Part shown: positions 18,994-30,805 of the stretch, piece by piece
How positions within the stretch are numbered: the stretch's first letter is position 1
Layout of the letters: the number at the start of each line of letters is the position of its first letter
Source: Jiella avicenniae
GTDB taxonomy: Bacteria; Pseudomonadota; Alphaproteobacteria; Rhizobiales; Rhizobiaceae
Direction of reading: 5' to 3'
DNA: 64,000 nucleotides
NCBI RefSeq assembly: GCF_021390325.1
Contig: NZ_JAJUWU010000004.1
Coordinates: 124,001 to 188,000 of the forward strand
Position numbers and translations under genes: made by a program
Notes under the pieces: generated by a model
The model's database searches: none
What the model saw: only the letters and a program-made list of their open reading frames with translations
What the model was told of the DNA's origin: nothing

Positions 18994-20304
18994 ATGCATG
19001 AGATCTTCAAGGGCCTTTGCGTGGCCATCCTGATCATCGTCGCCGGTTTCGCCGCGACGACGCCGGCGCGAGCCGTCGTCGAACTCGACATCACCCAGGG
19101 CAACGTCCAGCCGCTGCCGATCGCCATTTCCGACTTCCAGTCGCAGGACGGCCTCGGCAAAAAGATTTCCGACGTCGTCTCGGCGGATCTGAAGCGCTCC
19201 GGCCTGTTCGCGCCGATCGACCCCTCGGCCTTCATCCAGAAGGGCCTCGGCCCGGACGTCAGCCCGAATTTCCAGGACTGGACGGTGATCAACGCCCAGG
19301 CCCTCGTCGTCGGCCGGGTGTCGCCGGAGGCGGACGGCCGGCTGCGCGTCGAGTTCCGGCTCTGGGACGTCTTCGCCGGCCAGCAGCTCGACGGCCAGCA
19401 ATTCTACACCAACCCGGACAACTGGCGCCGGGTCGGCCACATCATCGCCGACGCGATCTACGAGCGCGTCACCGGCGAGAAGGGCTATTTCGACAGCCGC
19501 GTGGTCTTCGTCTCCGAAAGCGGCGACAAGGCCAACCGCGTCAAGCGGCTCGCCATCATGGATCAGGACGGCGCGAATGTTCGCTACCTGACCGACGGTC
19601 GCGATCTCGTCCTGACGCCGCGCTTTTCGCCGAACCGCCAGGAGGTCACCTACATGTCCTTCGGCAACGGCGAGCCGCGGGTCTATTTGCTGCAGCTCGA
19701 GACCGGCCAGCGGGAGATCGTCGGCAACTTCCCCGGCATGACCTTCGCTCCCCGGTTCTCGCCGGACGGCCAGAAGGTCATCATGAGCCTGCAGCAGAAC
19801 GGCAACGCCAACATCTACGCGATGGATCTGCGCTCGCGGGCGACGACGCGGCTGACCTCGACCAGCGCCATCGACACCTCGCCCTCCTATTCGCCGGACG
19901 GCACGCGGATCGTCTTCGAATCCGACCGCGGCGGGCGCCAGCAGCTCTATACGATGGGCGCCGACGGCTCGAACCAGCAGCGCATCTCCTTCGGCGACGG
20001 CTCCTATTCGACGCCGGTCTGGTCGCCGCGCGGCGATCTGATCGCCTTCACCAAGCAGTCGGGCGGCCAGTTCCAGATCGGCATCATGCGGCCGGACGGC
20101 TCGGGCGAGCGCATCCTGACGTCGGGCTTCCACAACGAGGGGCCGACCTGGGCGCCGAACGGCCGCGTGCTCATGTTCTTCCGCGACCAGAAGGGCGGCG
20201 GCGGTCCGCAGCTCTATTCGATCGACCTCACCGGCTACAACGAACAGAAGGTGCCGACGTCGGGCTACGCCTCCGATCCAGCCTGGTCGCCGCTTCTCGA
20301 CTGA
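18994..20304 (+). CDS. tolB: Tol-Pal system beta-propeller protein TolB
   Basis: This 436-residue periplasmic protein has a signal peptide ([21 protein letters not shown]). The N-terminal alpha/beta domain ([23 protein letters not shown]) is followed by six propeller blades with recurring [46 protein letters not shown] repeats. It binds Pal and competes with peptidoglycan. The start is ATG 18994; the 181 bases after tolA contain no gene. Frame upstream of 18994 is not protein-like. Confidence 0.96.
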   Translation: MHEIFKGLCVAILIIVAGFAATTPARAVVELDITQGNVQPLPIAISDFQSQDGLGKKISDVVSADLKRSGLFAPIDPSAFIQKGLGPDVSPNFQDWTVINAQALVVGRVSPEADGRLRVEFRLWDVFAGQQLDGQQFYTNPDNWRRVGHIIADAIYERVTGEKGYFDSRVVFVSESGDKANRVKRLAIMDQDGANVRYLTDGRDLVLTPRFSPNRQEVTYMSFGNGEPRVYLLQLETGQREIVGNFPGMTFAPRFSPDGQKVIMSLQQNGNANIYAMDLRSRATTRLTSTSAIDTSPSYSPDGTRIVFESDRGGRQQLYTMGADGSNQQRISFGDGSYSTPVWSPRGDLIAFTKQSGGQFQIGIMRPDGSGERILTSGFHNEGPTWAPNGRVLMFFRDQKGGGGPQLYSIDLTGYNEQKVPTSGYASDPAWSPLLD

Positions 20305-20320
20305 CGGGCGCGAAGAGGCC

Positions 20321-20353
20321 GGCTTGCGCCGGCCAAGCCCGGCGCAAGCCTTC
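20321..20353 (+). terminator. Hairpin terminator after tolB
   Basis: A perfect 12-bp stem GGCTTGCGCCGG / CCGGCGCAAGCC with loop CCAAGC, followed by TTCTCCCC, just after the tolB stop. It would separate tolQRAB from pal, which has its own upstream box. Confidence 0.6.
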
Positions 20354-20480
20354 TCCCCTAAAGGTCTCGGCTGTGGCACGCATGCACCAGCCAGCGGGTA
20401 AACGGCGGTCGGCAAGAGAAAACGCCGCCCGCGTCTCGGTCTTGCCCAACGGCTGCCGCGGGGTGGGAAGACCATTCGAT

Positions 20481-20495
20481 TTTACCGCTCGTTAA
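20481..20495 (+). promoter_or_regulatory. CtrA-like box upstream of pal
   Basis: TTTA-CCGCTCG-TTAA fits TTAA-N7-TTAA with one mismatch. It lies about 58 bases before the pal start, after the tolB hairpin. Its spacer is one base different from that before tolQ. Confidence 0.45.
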
Positions 20496-20552
20496 GCTTG
20501 GCCGTGGTAAGCCGTCGATAACGAAAATTCCTTGGAATTGAAGGAGTTCGCC

Positions 20553-21083
20553 ATGCTGAGCATGGTCTCTCAGGGCAAGACCCGCATCGCCCTCGCGCTC
20601 TTCGCCGGCCTCCTCGTCGCCGGTTGTGCCAGCAAGAAGGACGGCCTGCCCGACAATGCGGCCGGCCTCGGCCTCGGCGGCGCCAACGGTCTCGGCGGCG
20701 CCGGCAACGTCACGCCCGGCTCGCCCCAGGACTTCACCGTCAATGTCGGCGACCGGATCTTCTTCGAGACGGATTCCACCGAGATCACCGCGACCGGCCA
20801 GCAGACGCTGCAGCGCCAGGCGCAGTGGCTGCGGCAGAACTCGCAGTATCCGATCACCATCGAGGGCCATGCCGACGAGCGCGGCACCCGCGAGTACAAC
20901 CTCGCCCTCGGCGCCCGCCGGGCCTCTGCGACCCGCGACTATCTCGCCCAGCTCGGTGTTCCGGCGAACCGGATGCGCACCATCTCCTACGGCAAGGAGC
21001 GGCCGGTCGCCGTCTGCGACGACATCTCCTGCTGGTCGCAGAACCGCCGCGCCGTCACCGTCCTCGGCGGCCCGTCGAGCTGA
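20553..21083 (+). CDS. pal: Peptidoglycan-associated lipoprotein Pal
   Basis: This 176-residue outer-membrane lipoprotein tethers the envelope to peptidoglycan during division. The lipobox is LVAGC with the lipid-accepting Cys at residue 25. A Gly/Asn-rich linker precedes the OmpA-like domain (FFETDSTEI, IEGHADERGTREYNLALGARRA) with the Asp and Arg residues that bind diaminopimelate. The start is ATG 20553 because AAGGAG lies six bases upstream; the in-frame TTG at 20532 would spoil the signal peptide. It is flanked by hairpins on both sides. Confidence 0.96.
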   Translation: MLSMVSQGKTRIALALFAGLLVAGCASKKDGLPDNAAGLGLGGANGLGGAGNVTPGSPQDFTVNVGDRIFFETDSTEITATGQQTLQRQAQWLRQNSQYPITIEGHADERGTREYNLALGARRASATRDYLAQLGVPANRMRTISYGKERPVAVCDDISCWSQNRRAVTVLGGPSS

Positions 21084-21097
21084 TCGCCACTGGCTTG

Positions 21098-21126
21098 CGG
21101 CGAAGGCGGGACGGCCCGCCTCGCCG
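21098..21126 (+). terminator. GC-rich hairpin after pal
   Basis: CGGCGAAGGCGGG, loop ACGG, CCCGCCTCGCCG: a 12-bp stem with one bulged A, 15 bases after the pal stop. No T-run. Confidence 0.45.
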
Positions 21127-21347
21127 AGGCAGATATTCCATCGCCGACTTTGGCCTCGACGCCTGCTCGTCTTTCCGCTCTGGCGGATTGATGGGCGGGC
21201 CGTCAAACTTTGGCCGAACTCCCTCGTTCCATGCTTTTCTGGTGAATTCGTGCCGCGGCAGGATCGCGACGCAAGCGACCACGCGCGTGCGGACGTTGCC
21301 GGCGCGAGGTCCTCGTGGATTGCCGGCGGCCCGGGTGAGGGGAACGA

Positions 21348-22343
21348 ATGGTGACGAAATTGAACGTGCTTCGCCGCAGCCTGGCTGCCGCGGGACTGCT
21401 TGCATTCGCGCTGCCGACGGCGGCGTCGGCCTTCGATCTGCCGGGGGTCTTCGTCGCGACGCAAGAGCCGGTGGCAGCCGTCGGGCTTCCGGCTCCGGCG
21501 GCGGCCGCGCCGGTTCCGCAAGGTTCGGCGGCGGCTGTCTCGAATGACGACCAACGGCCGGTGCGGCTCGCCCAGGCCGGCGATCTCGTCGTGCGGATCA
21601 ATCAGCTCGAGGAGGAGGTTCGCCGGCTCAACGGCCGGGTCGAGGAGCTGAGCTTCCAGCTCCTGCAGGCCCAGGAGGACATGCGTAAATATCGCGAGGA
21701 TTCCGAATTCCGCTTCCAGCAGATCGAGGGCGGCGGGGGCGCCGCACCGGCTTCCTCCCAGCCGGGCGAACGACGCGGCGAGGCGCCGTCGGCGCCCGCC
21801 TCGGGGTCTACCTCGACGGCAGCGGCCGAGGGCGGCGACGACATCGGCAAGCTGTTGTCCGGCGGTCTCGACACGGGTTCGCTCGGCGCCTCCTCGGGAT
21901 CGGAAGGAGATTCGCCAGCGGCAAAGCCGGACGAATCGACGGTCGCCAGCATCGATGCCAGCGGCCCGCGCGACATGTACGATCTCGCCTACAACTATCT
22001 CCTGGCCGGCGACTATCAGCGGGCCGAGCAGTCCTTCCGGCAGTACTCCCAGACCTATCCGAGCGCCAGCGACGCGCCCGACGCGGAATACTGGCTCGGC
22101 GAGAGCCTCTACCAGCAGAAGAAATACGCCGATGCGGCGGAGGTCTTTCTGGACGCCCAGAAGTCCCACCCGAAAAGCGGCAAGGCGCCGGACATGATGC
22201 TGAAGCTCGGCATGTCGCTCGCCAAGCTCAACAATCGCGAGACCGCCTGCGTGACCTTCAAGGAGGTCTCCCGCCGCTACCCGCAGATGAGCGACAACGT
22301 CCGGCGCAAGCTGCAGGACGAGCAGAAGGCGGCCAGCTGCTGA
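21348..22343 (+). CDS. ybgF: Tol-Pal system protein YbgF/CpoB
   Basis: This 331-residue periplasmic protein coordinates peptidoglycan synthesis with outer-membrane constriction. It has a signal peptide (SLAAAGLLAFALPTAASAFD), a coiled-coil trimerisation segment (INQLEEEVRRLNGRVEELSFQ, about 85-105), a Ser/Ala/Pro-rich linker and C-terminal TPR repeats (YDLAYNYLLAGDYQRAEQSF, AEYWLGESLYQQKKYADAAEVF). GAGGGGAACGA precedes the ATG. tilS follows after 20 bases, so the two are probably co-transcribed. Confidence 0.93.
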   Translation: MVTKLNVLRRSLAAAGLLAFALPTAASAFDLPGVFVATQEPVAAVGLPAPAAAAPVPQGSAAAVSNDDQRPVRLAQAGDLVVRINQLEEEVRRLNGRVEELSFQLLQAQEDMRKYREDSEFRFQQIEGGGGAAPASSQPGERRGEAPSAPASGSTSTAAAEGGDDIGKLLSGGLDTGSLGASSGSEGDSPAAKPDESTVASIDASGPRDMYDLAYNYLLAGDYQRAEQSFRQYSQTYPSASDAPDAEYWLGESLYQQKKYADAAEVFLDAQKSHPKSGKAPDMMLKLGMSLAKLNNRETACVTFKEVSRRYPQMSDNVRRKLQDEQKAASC

Positions 22344-22363
22344 CCAGTCGGGAGGCCGTACCG

Positions 22364-23755
22364 GTGCCGGAACCGGTCGCAATCCCACCCGCGCAGCCTG
22401 CCGTCTTTCCCGCCGTCGACCGGGCGCTCCTCGACGCCCTGGACTGCCTCGTCGCGGCAGCGCGCCGGCGCCGCGGTCCGATCCGCGGCATTCTCCTCGC
22501 CGTCTCCGGCGGCCCCGATTCCCTCGCCCTTCTCCTCACGGCTTCCGCCTGGCATCGCCTGCAGGGCGCTTGGGCGCCGGCGCTTCGCATCGCAACCGTC
22601 GATCATCGTCTGAGACCGGAATCGGCGGACGAAGCGGCCTTCGTGGCCGGCCTTGCCGCAAGCTGCGGCCTTCCACACGAGACGCTGAGCTGGACCGCCG
22701 AGCCCGGCCCCGGCAACCTTTCCGCCAGAGCGCGCGAGGCGCGCTACGCCCTGCTCGTCTCCCATGCGCGGCGCCATGGCCTCGACCTCGTCCTCACCGC
22801 GCATCATCTCGACGACGACGTCGAGACCCACGTCATCCGCCAGCGGAATGGCGGCGACCTCGCCGCCTCGGCCGGGATGCGGCCGTTGCGCTGGCTTGCT
22901 CCGGACGTGTTTCTCGGCCGGCCCTTCCTCGATCTCCCGCGGCAGAGACTGGCCGGCGTGGTCGCCGCGGCGGGCATCCTCGCCGTCGACGATCCGACCA
23001 ATCGCGACGCGCATTACGACCGGGCTCGCATCCGGCTCGAACTTGCGGCCGACCCGGCCCTGAGCGCGCGGCGACGGGCGACCCTGCGCCGCTGCAAAAC
23101 GGCCCGCGACAGTGCCGAGCGGGCTCTCGCACGAGCGCTTGACGATCTCGAGGCCGCCGGGCGCCTGCGCTTTGCCGAGGATGGTGCGATCATCCTCGAT
23201 CGCTCCGCCTTGGCCCAGGCCCCGCCGCGCTGCGCCGCCAGCCTTCTGTCGCGGGCCATCGTCGCAGCTTCCGGTACGACGAGGCCGCCCTCGGGGCCGG
23301 CGGTCGGCGGCGTATTGCAGTGGCTCGGCAAGGAAGCGCCGCGGGAAAACGCCAGAACCCTCGGCGGCGCGATCATCTGCCGCAGAGGCAGCGACGCCGT
23401 CTTCATGCGCGAGTTCGGCCGGAGCGGGATCGCCGCCCTGCCGCTCGATACGGCCGAGGCGCTCGGCGGCGGGTTTGCCGCCCGCATGGAATGGCCGGTC
23501 GTCTTCGACGGCCGCCTCGTCATCGACGTCGGTCCGTGGCGCGACCTGCCGGGCGCCCGGCTCCTCCCGCTGGGCTTTCTCGGCAAAGGCGGCAGTCGCC
23601 TGCGCTCCTGCCCGGTCGTCGTCGACGCGGATGGCCGGGCCCGGGCCGCCCTCGCCCCGGTGGCCGGGCGGTTGCAGCCCGGGATCGGCAATCTCGCATT
23701 CGAGGTGCTGGCCCCCCATCTCCTGCGACGGGACCTCGCTCTACCGGAAGGCTAA
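22364..23755 (+). CDS. tilS: tRNA(Ile)-lysidine synthetase TilS
   Basis: This 463-residue enzyme modifies C34 of the isoleucine CAU anticodon to lysidine with ATP and lysine. The N-terminal PP-loop is [15 protein letters not shown] (SGGPDS about 48-53), followed by DHRLRPES and [13 protein letters not shown], all TilS signatures. The C-terminal part is poorly conserved, as usual. It begins with GTG 22364 with GGGAGG about nine bases upstream. The order ybgF-tilS-ftsH is typical of rhizobia. Confidence 0.94.
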   Translation: MPEPVAIPPAQPAVFPAVDRALLDALDCLVAAARRRRGPIRGILLAVSGGPDSLALLLTASAWHRLQGAWAPALRIATVDHRLRPESADEAAFVAGLAASCGLPHETLSWTAEPGPGNLSARAREARYALLVSHARRHGLDLVLTAHHLDDDVETHVIRQRNGGDLAASAGMRPLRWLAPDVFLGRPFLDLPRQRLAGVVAAAGILAVDDPTNRDAHYDRARIRLELAADPALSARRRATLRRCKTARDSAERALARALDDLEAAGRLRFAEDGAIILDRSALAQAPPRCAASLLSRAIVAASGTTRPPSGPAVGGVLQWLGKEAPRENARTLGGAIICRRGSDAVFMREFGRSGIAALPLDTAEALGGGFAARMEWPVVFDGRLVIDVGPWRDLPGARLLPLGFLGKGGSRLRSCPVVVDADGRARAALAPVAGRLQPGIGNLAFEVLAPHLLRRDLALPEG

Positions 23756-23891
23756 CCGCGTCCACACCATGTTTGGAGTCCCGCTCGGCTTTTTGCCGCA
23801 AATGCCGGGCAATGTGTTGGCAAGGGGCGCCACAACACTTATCTTCCAAGGGTTCGCGCCGCGGCCCTTTACGCCGACTCAGGAAGAGTTG

Positions 23892-25811
<1,920 letters not shown>

Positions 25812-25837
25812 TCGTCGAATCTTCCGACGAACCAACG

Positions 25838-25867
25838 GGCGACCCGCGATCGGGTCGCCTTTTCTTT
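25838..25867 (+). terminator. Rho-independent terminator after ftsH
   Basis: Stem GGCGACCC / GGGTCGCC, loop GCGATC, then TTTTCTTT. A textbook terminator 26 bases after the ftsH stop. Confidence 0.88.
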
Positions 25868-26031
25868 GCCCGCCGGCTTAACCTTTTCGCCGAAAGGCTT
25901 CCCGCCGAAGTTGATCCGTTCGACGCGTCTCGGCAAAGATGCGGCAAGCGTCACGGCGGCCCGCCCGCGGGGAGGGGAGAGGATCCGTCCGGGGGTGGCG
26001 AACTCCGCCCGGCACAGTCAATGGGGACCAG

Positions 26032-27378
<1,347 letters not shown>

Positions 27379-27716
27379 CGCGGCGCCGGCCGGCCGCGCG
27401 TCGCGATCCATGACGGGAGGAGGCCCGGGAAGCCGCACTCCCACGTCGTAGGACGCGGCCTGCGCAGAGCTCGTCCCTCGAAGGTCCGATGTCGGACGCG
27501 ACGCCGTTTCCGGGAGGGTTGGTTCACGCAAGCCTTCGGTCACGCCGATGCCGCGTCCACCAAGTCTCGCTCCAGGAAAGACATGAGTTGCCTAAAGGTT
27601 ATGGTAAACGAACCCTCGTTCTAAACCATCTGTTAACCACTTCCGTTTACGGTCTTCGTCGAGGTCACCCTGTCCGGTGACGCCATCCGCACCGATCTCA
27701 ACGGAGACGTTTGACA
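27379..27716 (+). other. Intergenic region upstream of the outer-membrane protein
   Basis: No gene. The region becomes markedly AT-richer after about 27590 and contains the CtrA-like box listed separately, consistent with a strong promoter and leader for the abundant outer-membrane protein downstream. Confidence 0.5.
27622..27636 (+). promoter_or_regulatory. CtrA-like box upstream of the outer-membrane protein gene
   Basis: TAAA-CCATCTG-TTAA fits TTAA-N7-TTAA with one mismatch, about 80 bases before the start codon. A second TTAACCAC-type half-site overlaps its right half. Confidence 0.4.
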
Positions 27717-28658
27717 ATGAAGACGCTGCTTTTGACGACCGTCACCGCCCTCGGTGCCTGGTCGCTGCTCGTGACGGGGGCCAATGCCGCCGACATCATC
27801 GAAGAGCCGGTTTACGTTGCGCCGCCGGCCCCGGCGCCGGTTCAGACGTCCGGCTGGTATCTGCGCGGCGACATCGGCTATAACTTCAAGTCGAAGTCCG
27901 ACGGCCATTACGACTTCTACAATGTCGGCTTCGGCAACAACGGCATCGACAACACCGAGCACTACGACTCGATCACCTGGAAGAATTCGGCGAATTTCGG
28001 CGTCGGTGTCGGTTATCGCGTCAACGACTACTTCCGCACCGATCTGACCGTCGACTACTTCCGCACCGGCGTCGAAGGCTCCAGCAGATGCGGCTATCTG
28101 GTCGAGATCGGCTACGGTCTCGATCCGGTCAACAACAACTGCCGCTACGACGACTCTGCGCATGCCTCCGTCTGGACGGCGATGGCCAACGCCTATGTCG
28201 ACATCGGCACCTATGGTCGCATCACGCCCTATATCGGCGCGGGCCTCGGCTTCGCCCATGTCAAATACGACGACATGGACAACGAGATCTCCTGCGGCGG
28301 CGGATCCTGCAACGGCTTCCCCGTCTACAACGCCAGCCATCCGGGCGAATCGTCCTGGCGCTTCGCTTCCGCGCTCATGGCGGGTGCCAGCGTCGACATC
28401 ACCGATCAGCTGAAGTTCGACGCGGGTTACAAGTACACCCGCATCTCCGAAGGCGACGCCTACGGCTACGATGACTTCGATCGGGATAACGGCGCCTCCG
28501 GCGTGCAGGGCAAGGACCACGGCTTCGACATCCACACCGTCCGGGCCGGCCTGCGCTACGAGTTCGGCGGTTCGGGCTTCGGCAAGGGCAAGGAGCCCGC
28601 GCCGCTCTACACCGCCCAGGACACGGTCTATGCCGAGCCGGCGCCGGTCTACAAATAA
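27717..28658 (+). CDS. Outer-membrane beta-barrel protein (Omp25/Omp31-like)
   Basis: This 313-residue protein has a signal peptide (LLLTTVTALGAWSLLVTGANAAD). Mature repeats of amphipathic strands separated by turns (GWYLRGDIGYNFK, NFGVGVGYRVNDYFRTDLTVDYF, ITPYIGAGLGFAHVKY, LKFDAGYKYTRISEGD, HTVRAGLRYEFG) define an eight-stranded porin-family barrel like rhizobial/Brucella Omp25-Omp31. Four Cys residues occur in extracellular-type loops, possibly forming disulfides. The start is ATG 27717 with GGAGA upstream. The C-terminal tail (YTAQDTVYAEPAPVYK) repeats the N-terminal EPVYVAPPAP pattern. Confidence 0.88.
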   Translation: MKTLLLTTVTALGAWSLLVTGANAADIIEEPVYVAPPAPAPVQTSGWYLRGDIGYNFKSKSDGHYDFYNVGFGNNGIDNTEHYDSITWKNSANFGVGVGYRVNDYFRTDLTVDYFRTGVEGSSRCGYLVEIGYGLDPVNNNCRYDDSAHASVWTAMANAYVDIGTYGRITPYIGAGLGFAHVKYDDMDNEISCGGGSCNGFPVYNASHPGESSWRFASALMAGASVDITDQLKFDAGYKYTRISEGDAYGYDDFDRDNGASGVQGKDHGFDIHTVRAGLRYEFGGSGFGKGKEPAPLYTAQDTVYAEPAPVYK

Positions 28659-28695
28659 GACCGGAAACCGGCCGACCGGCCACCGATGACGAGAC

Positions 28696-28724
28696 GCCCG
28701 CCCGACCGGAAGGTCGCGGCGGGC
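28696..28724. terminator. Hairpin between convergent omp and antiporter genes
   Basis: GCCCGCCCGACC, loop GGAA, GGTCGCGGCGGGC: a 12-bp stem with one bulge in the convergent 105-base spacer. It could serve both strands. Confidence 0.55.
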
Positions 28725-28763
28725 GCTTCCGCGTCTGGACCGGCCGGTGCCGGCCGTCCCGCG

Positions 28764-30656
28764 CTACCGCGAGGCGACGCGATCGGGCCGTCGTCGGCGG
28801 CCGGCGAAGAGCCGTCCCCGGCGGCGGCGCTTCGGTGCGGCGTCGTCGATGATCGCGCCGTGATCCTCGCCGTCCGGCATCTTCTCGACGGCGTGCAGGC
28901 CCGGCCGCGGCTTGACCAGCGGTTCGGGCGTGACGACGTGGGTCGTCATCATGTCGCTGCCGGCATAGATGCCTTCCGCCTCCTGCAGTTTCAGCCGCGC
29001 CGTGTCGCGATTCCGGACGTCCTCGACGATGCGTGTGGCGAGCTCTTCCTCGACCCCGAGGGCGGCGATCGTCGCGCCTCCGAAGGACAGCGCCGATTCC
29101 ACCGTCTCGCGGATCTCGTAGTCGACGCCGCGGGCCCTCAGCGACAGAGCGTGGCTGCGGTCGTAGGAGCGCACGAACAGCCGGACGTTGGGAAATTCCG
29201 AGCGGATCATGTCGACCACCCGGTCGGTGGTCTCGCGTTTGTTGGTGCAGACGGCGACGAGCCCGGCCTTGCGGATGCCGGCGGCCTCCAGGACGTCCTT
29301 GCGCACGCCGGAGCCGAAATAGATGCGGAAGCCGAAGCGCTCGGCGGTGCGGATCCGGTCGACGGAGGAATCGAGGATGGTGACGTCGATGCCGCTCGAC
29401 AGCAGCACCTGGGCGACGATCTGGCCGAAGCGGGAAAAGCCGACCAGAAGCACTTCCGACCCCGCGCCGTCGAAATCCTCCTCCAGCTGTTCTTCGGCAT
29501 CGGCCGGATCGAGGCGGCGGCCGAGCCAGGTCGAGAGCGGCGTCAGCACCATCGAGAGCGAGACGATGGCGACGAGGATGGACGAGGTCTCCGCCGAGAG
29601 AATGCGCCCCGCCGCAGCCGCGGAAAACAGGACGAAGCCGAATTCGCCGGCCTGGGACAGGAGGCCCGCGACGCGCAGCGAAAGCCCGCGCGTCTCGCCG
29701 AACAGCTTGCAGGAGCCGAAGATCAGGCCGGCCTTCACGATCATCAGGGCCGGCGCCACCGTGACGATGATCGGCCAGGCGCTCTCGAGGACGTCGAGAT
29801 CGATCGACAGGCCGACGCCGATGAAGAACAGGCCGAGCAGCAAGCCGCGGAACGGCTCGATATTGGCTTCGAGTTCGTGGCGGTAGGACGAGTCGGCGAG
29901 GAAGATGCCGGCGATGAAGGCGCCCATCGCCATGGAGAAGCCGGCCGCCTGCATCAGCATCGCCGAACCGAGCACCACGAACAGCGCGGCGCCCAGCATC
30001 ACCTCCCGCGCGCCGGCGGTCGCCATCAGACGGAACAGCGGATTGAGCAGAAACCGTCCGGCGAGGATCAGCGCCGCCACCGCGCCGAGCGAAGTCACGA
30101 CCTGCATCGGCTCGATCGCCGTATTCTCGCCGCCGGGCTCCAGAAACGGCACGATGGCGAGAAGCGGCACCACCGCGAGATCCTGGAACAAAAGGACCGA
30201 GAAGGCCGCCTGGCCGTGCCGCGTGTTCGTCTCGCCGGCTTCGTCGAGGAGCTGCATGCCGAAGGCCGTCGACGACAGGGCGAGACCGAAGCCGACGACG
30301 ATCGCCGCGGCGGCGCCGAGACCGGCGAGGAACCATCCGGCGACGGCGAGAACGATGCCGCTGACCATCACCTGGACGAGGCCGAGGCCGAAGATCTGGC
30401 GGCGCAGCGCCCAGAGCCGGTCGATCTTCAGTTCGAGGCCGATGATGAACAGCAGGAAGACGACGCCGAGCTCGCCGATCGACAGGATCTGCTCGCCTTC
30501 GCCGATCAGGCGAAGCACCGGTCCCATCAGGATGCCGGCGGCGAGATAGCCGAGTACGGTGCCGAGTCCGATGCGCTTGAACAGCGTCCCGGCGACGACA
30601 CCGACGCCGAGCAGCAGGATCACTTCGAGAAATATGGCGCTTGATCCGTGTTCCAC
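28764..30656 (-). CDS. CPA2-family cation/proton antiporter (KefB/KefC-like)
   Basis: This 630-residue protein has 12-13 membrane helices (residues about 8-385) beginning FLEVILLLGVGVVAGTLFKRIG, with the CPA2 signatures GELGVVFLLFIIGLEL and LSSTAFGMQLL. A cytosolic RCK/TrkA-N domain follows (VLLVGFSRFGQIVAQVLLSSG, here in parts; ADAGxR-like FGSGVRKDVLEAAG), then a basic C-terminal tail. It resembles glutathione-gated K+ efflux systems; no kefF/kefG partner is adjacent. It starts with GTG 30656. It is divergent from pmbA. Confidence 0.88.
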   Translation of the reverse strand: MEHGSSAIFLEVILLLGVGVVAGTLFKRIGLGTVLGYLAAGILMGPVLRLIGEGEQILSIGELGVVFLLFIIGLELKIDRLWALRRQIFGLGLVQVMVSGIVLAVAGWFLAGLGAAAAIVVGFGLALSSTAFGMQLLDEAGETNTRHGQAAFSVLLFQDLAVVPLLAIVPFLEPGGENTAIEPMQVVTSLGAVAALILAGRFLLNPLFRLMATAGAREVMLGAALFVVLGSAMLMQAAGFSMAMGAFIAGIFLADSSYRHELEANIEPFRGLLLGLFFIGVGLSIDLDVLESAWPIIVTVAPALMIVKAGLIFGSCKLFGETRGLSLRVAGLLSQAGEFGFVLFSAAAAGRILSAETSSILVAIVSLSMVLTPLSTWLGRRLDPADAEEQLEEDFDGAGSEVLLVGFSRFGQIVAQVLLSSGIDVTILDSSVDRIRTAERFGFRIYFGSGVRKDVLEAAGIRKAGLVAVCTNKRETTDRVVDMIRSEFPNVRLFVRSYDRSHALSLRARGVDYEIRETVESALSFGGATIAALGVEEELATRIVEDVRNRDTARLKLQEAEGIYAGSDMMTTHVVTPEPLVKPRPGLHAVEKMPDGEDHGAIIDDAAPKRRRRGRLFAGRRRRPDRVASR

Positions 30657-30805
30657 AGCCGGGCACTCGTTCCTATTTCTGGCCTATCTCTGGCGACAAG
30701 GGACCTGCGTCGACCGTCGGGCGGACGAGAATCGACGGCGCGCACGGAACAGCTTGCGTTGCTTGCGCCGCACAATAAATAGTCCGACGGAAAAGATCAG
30801 TAGGC

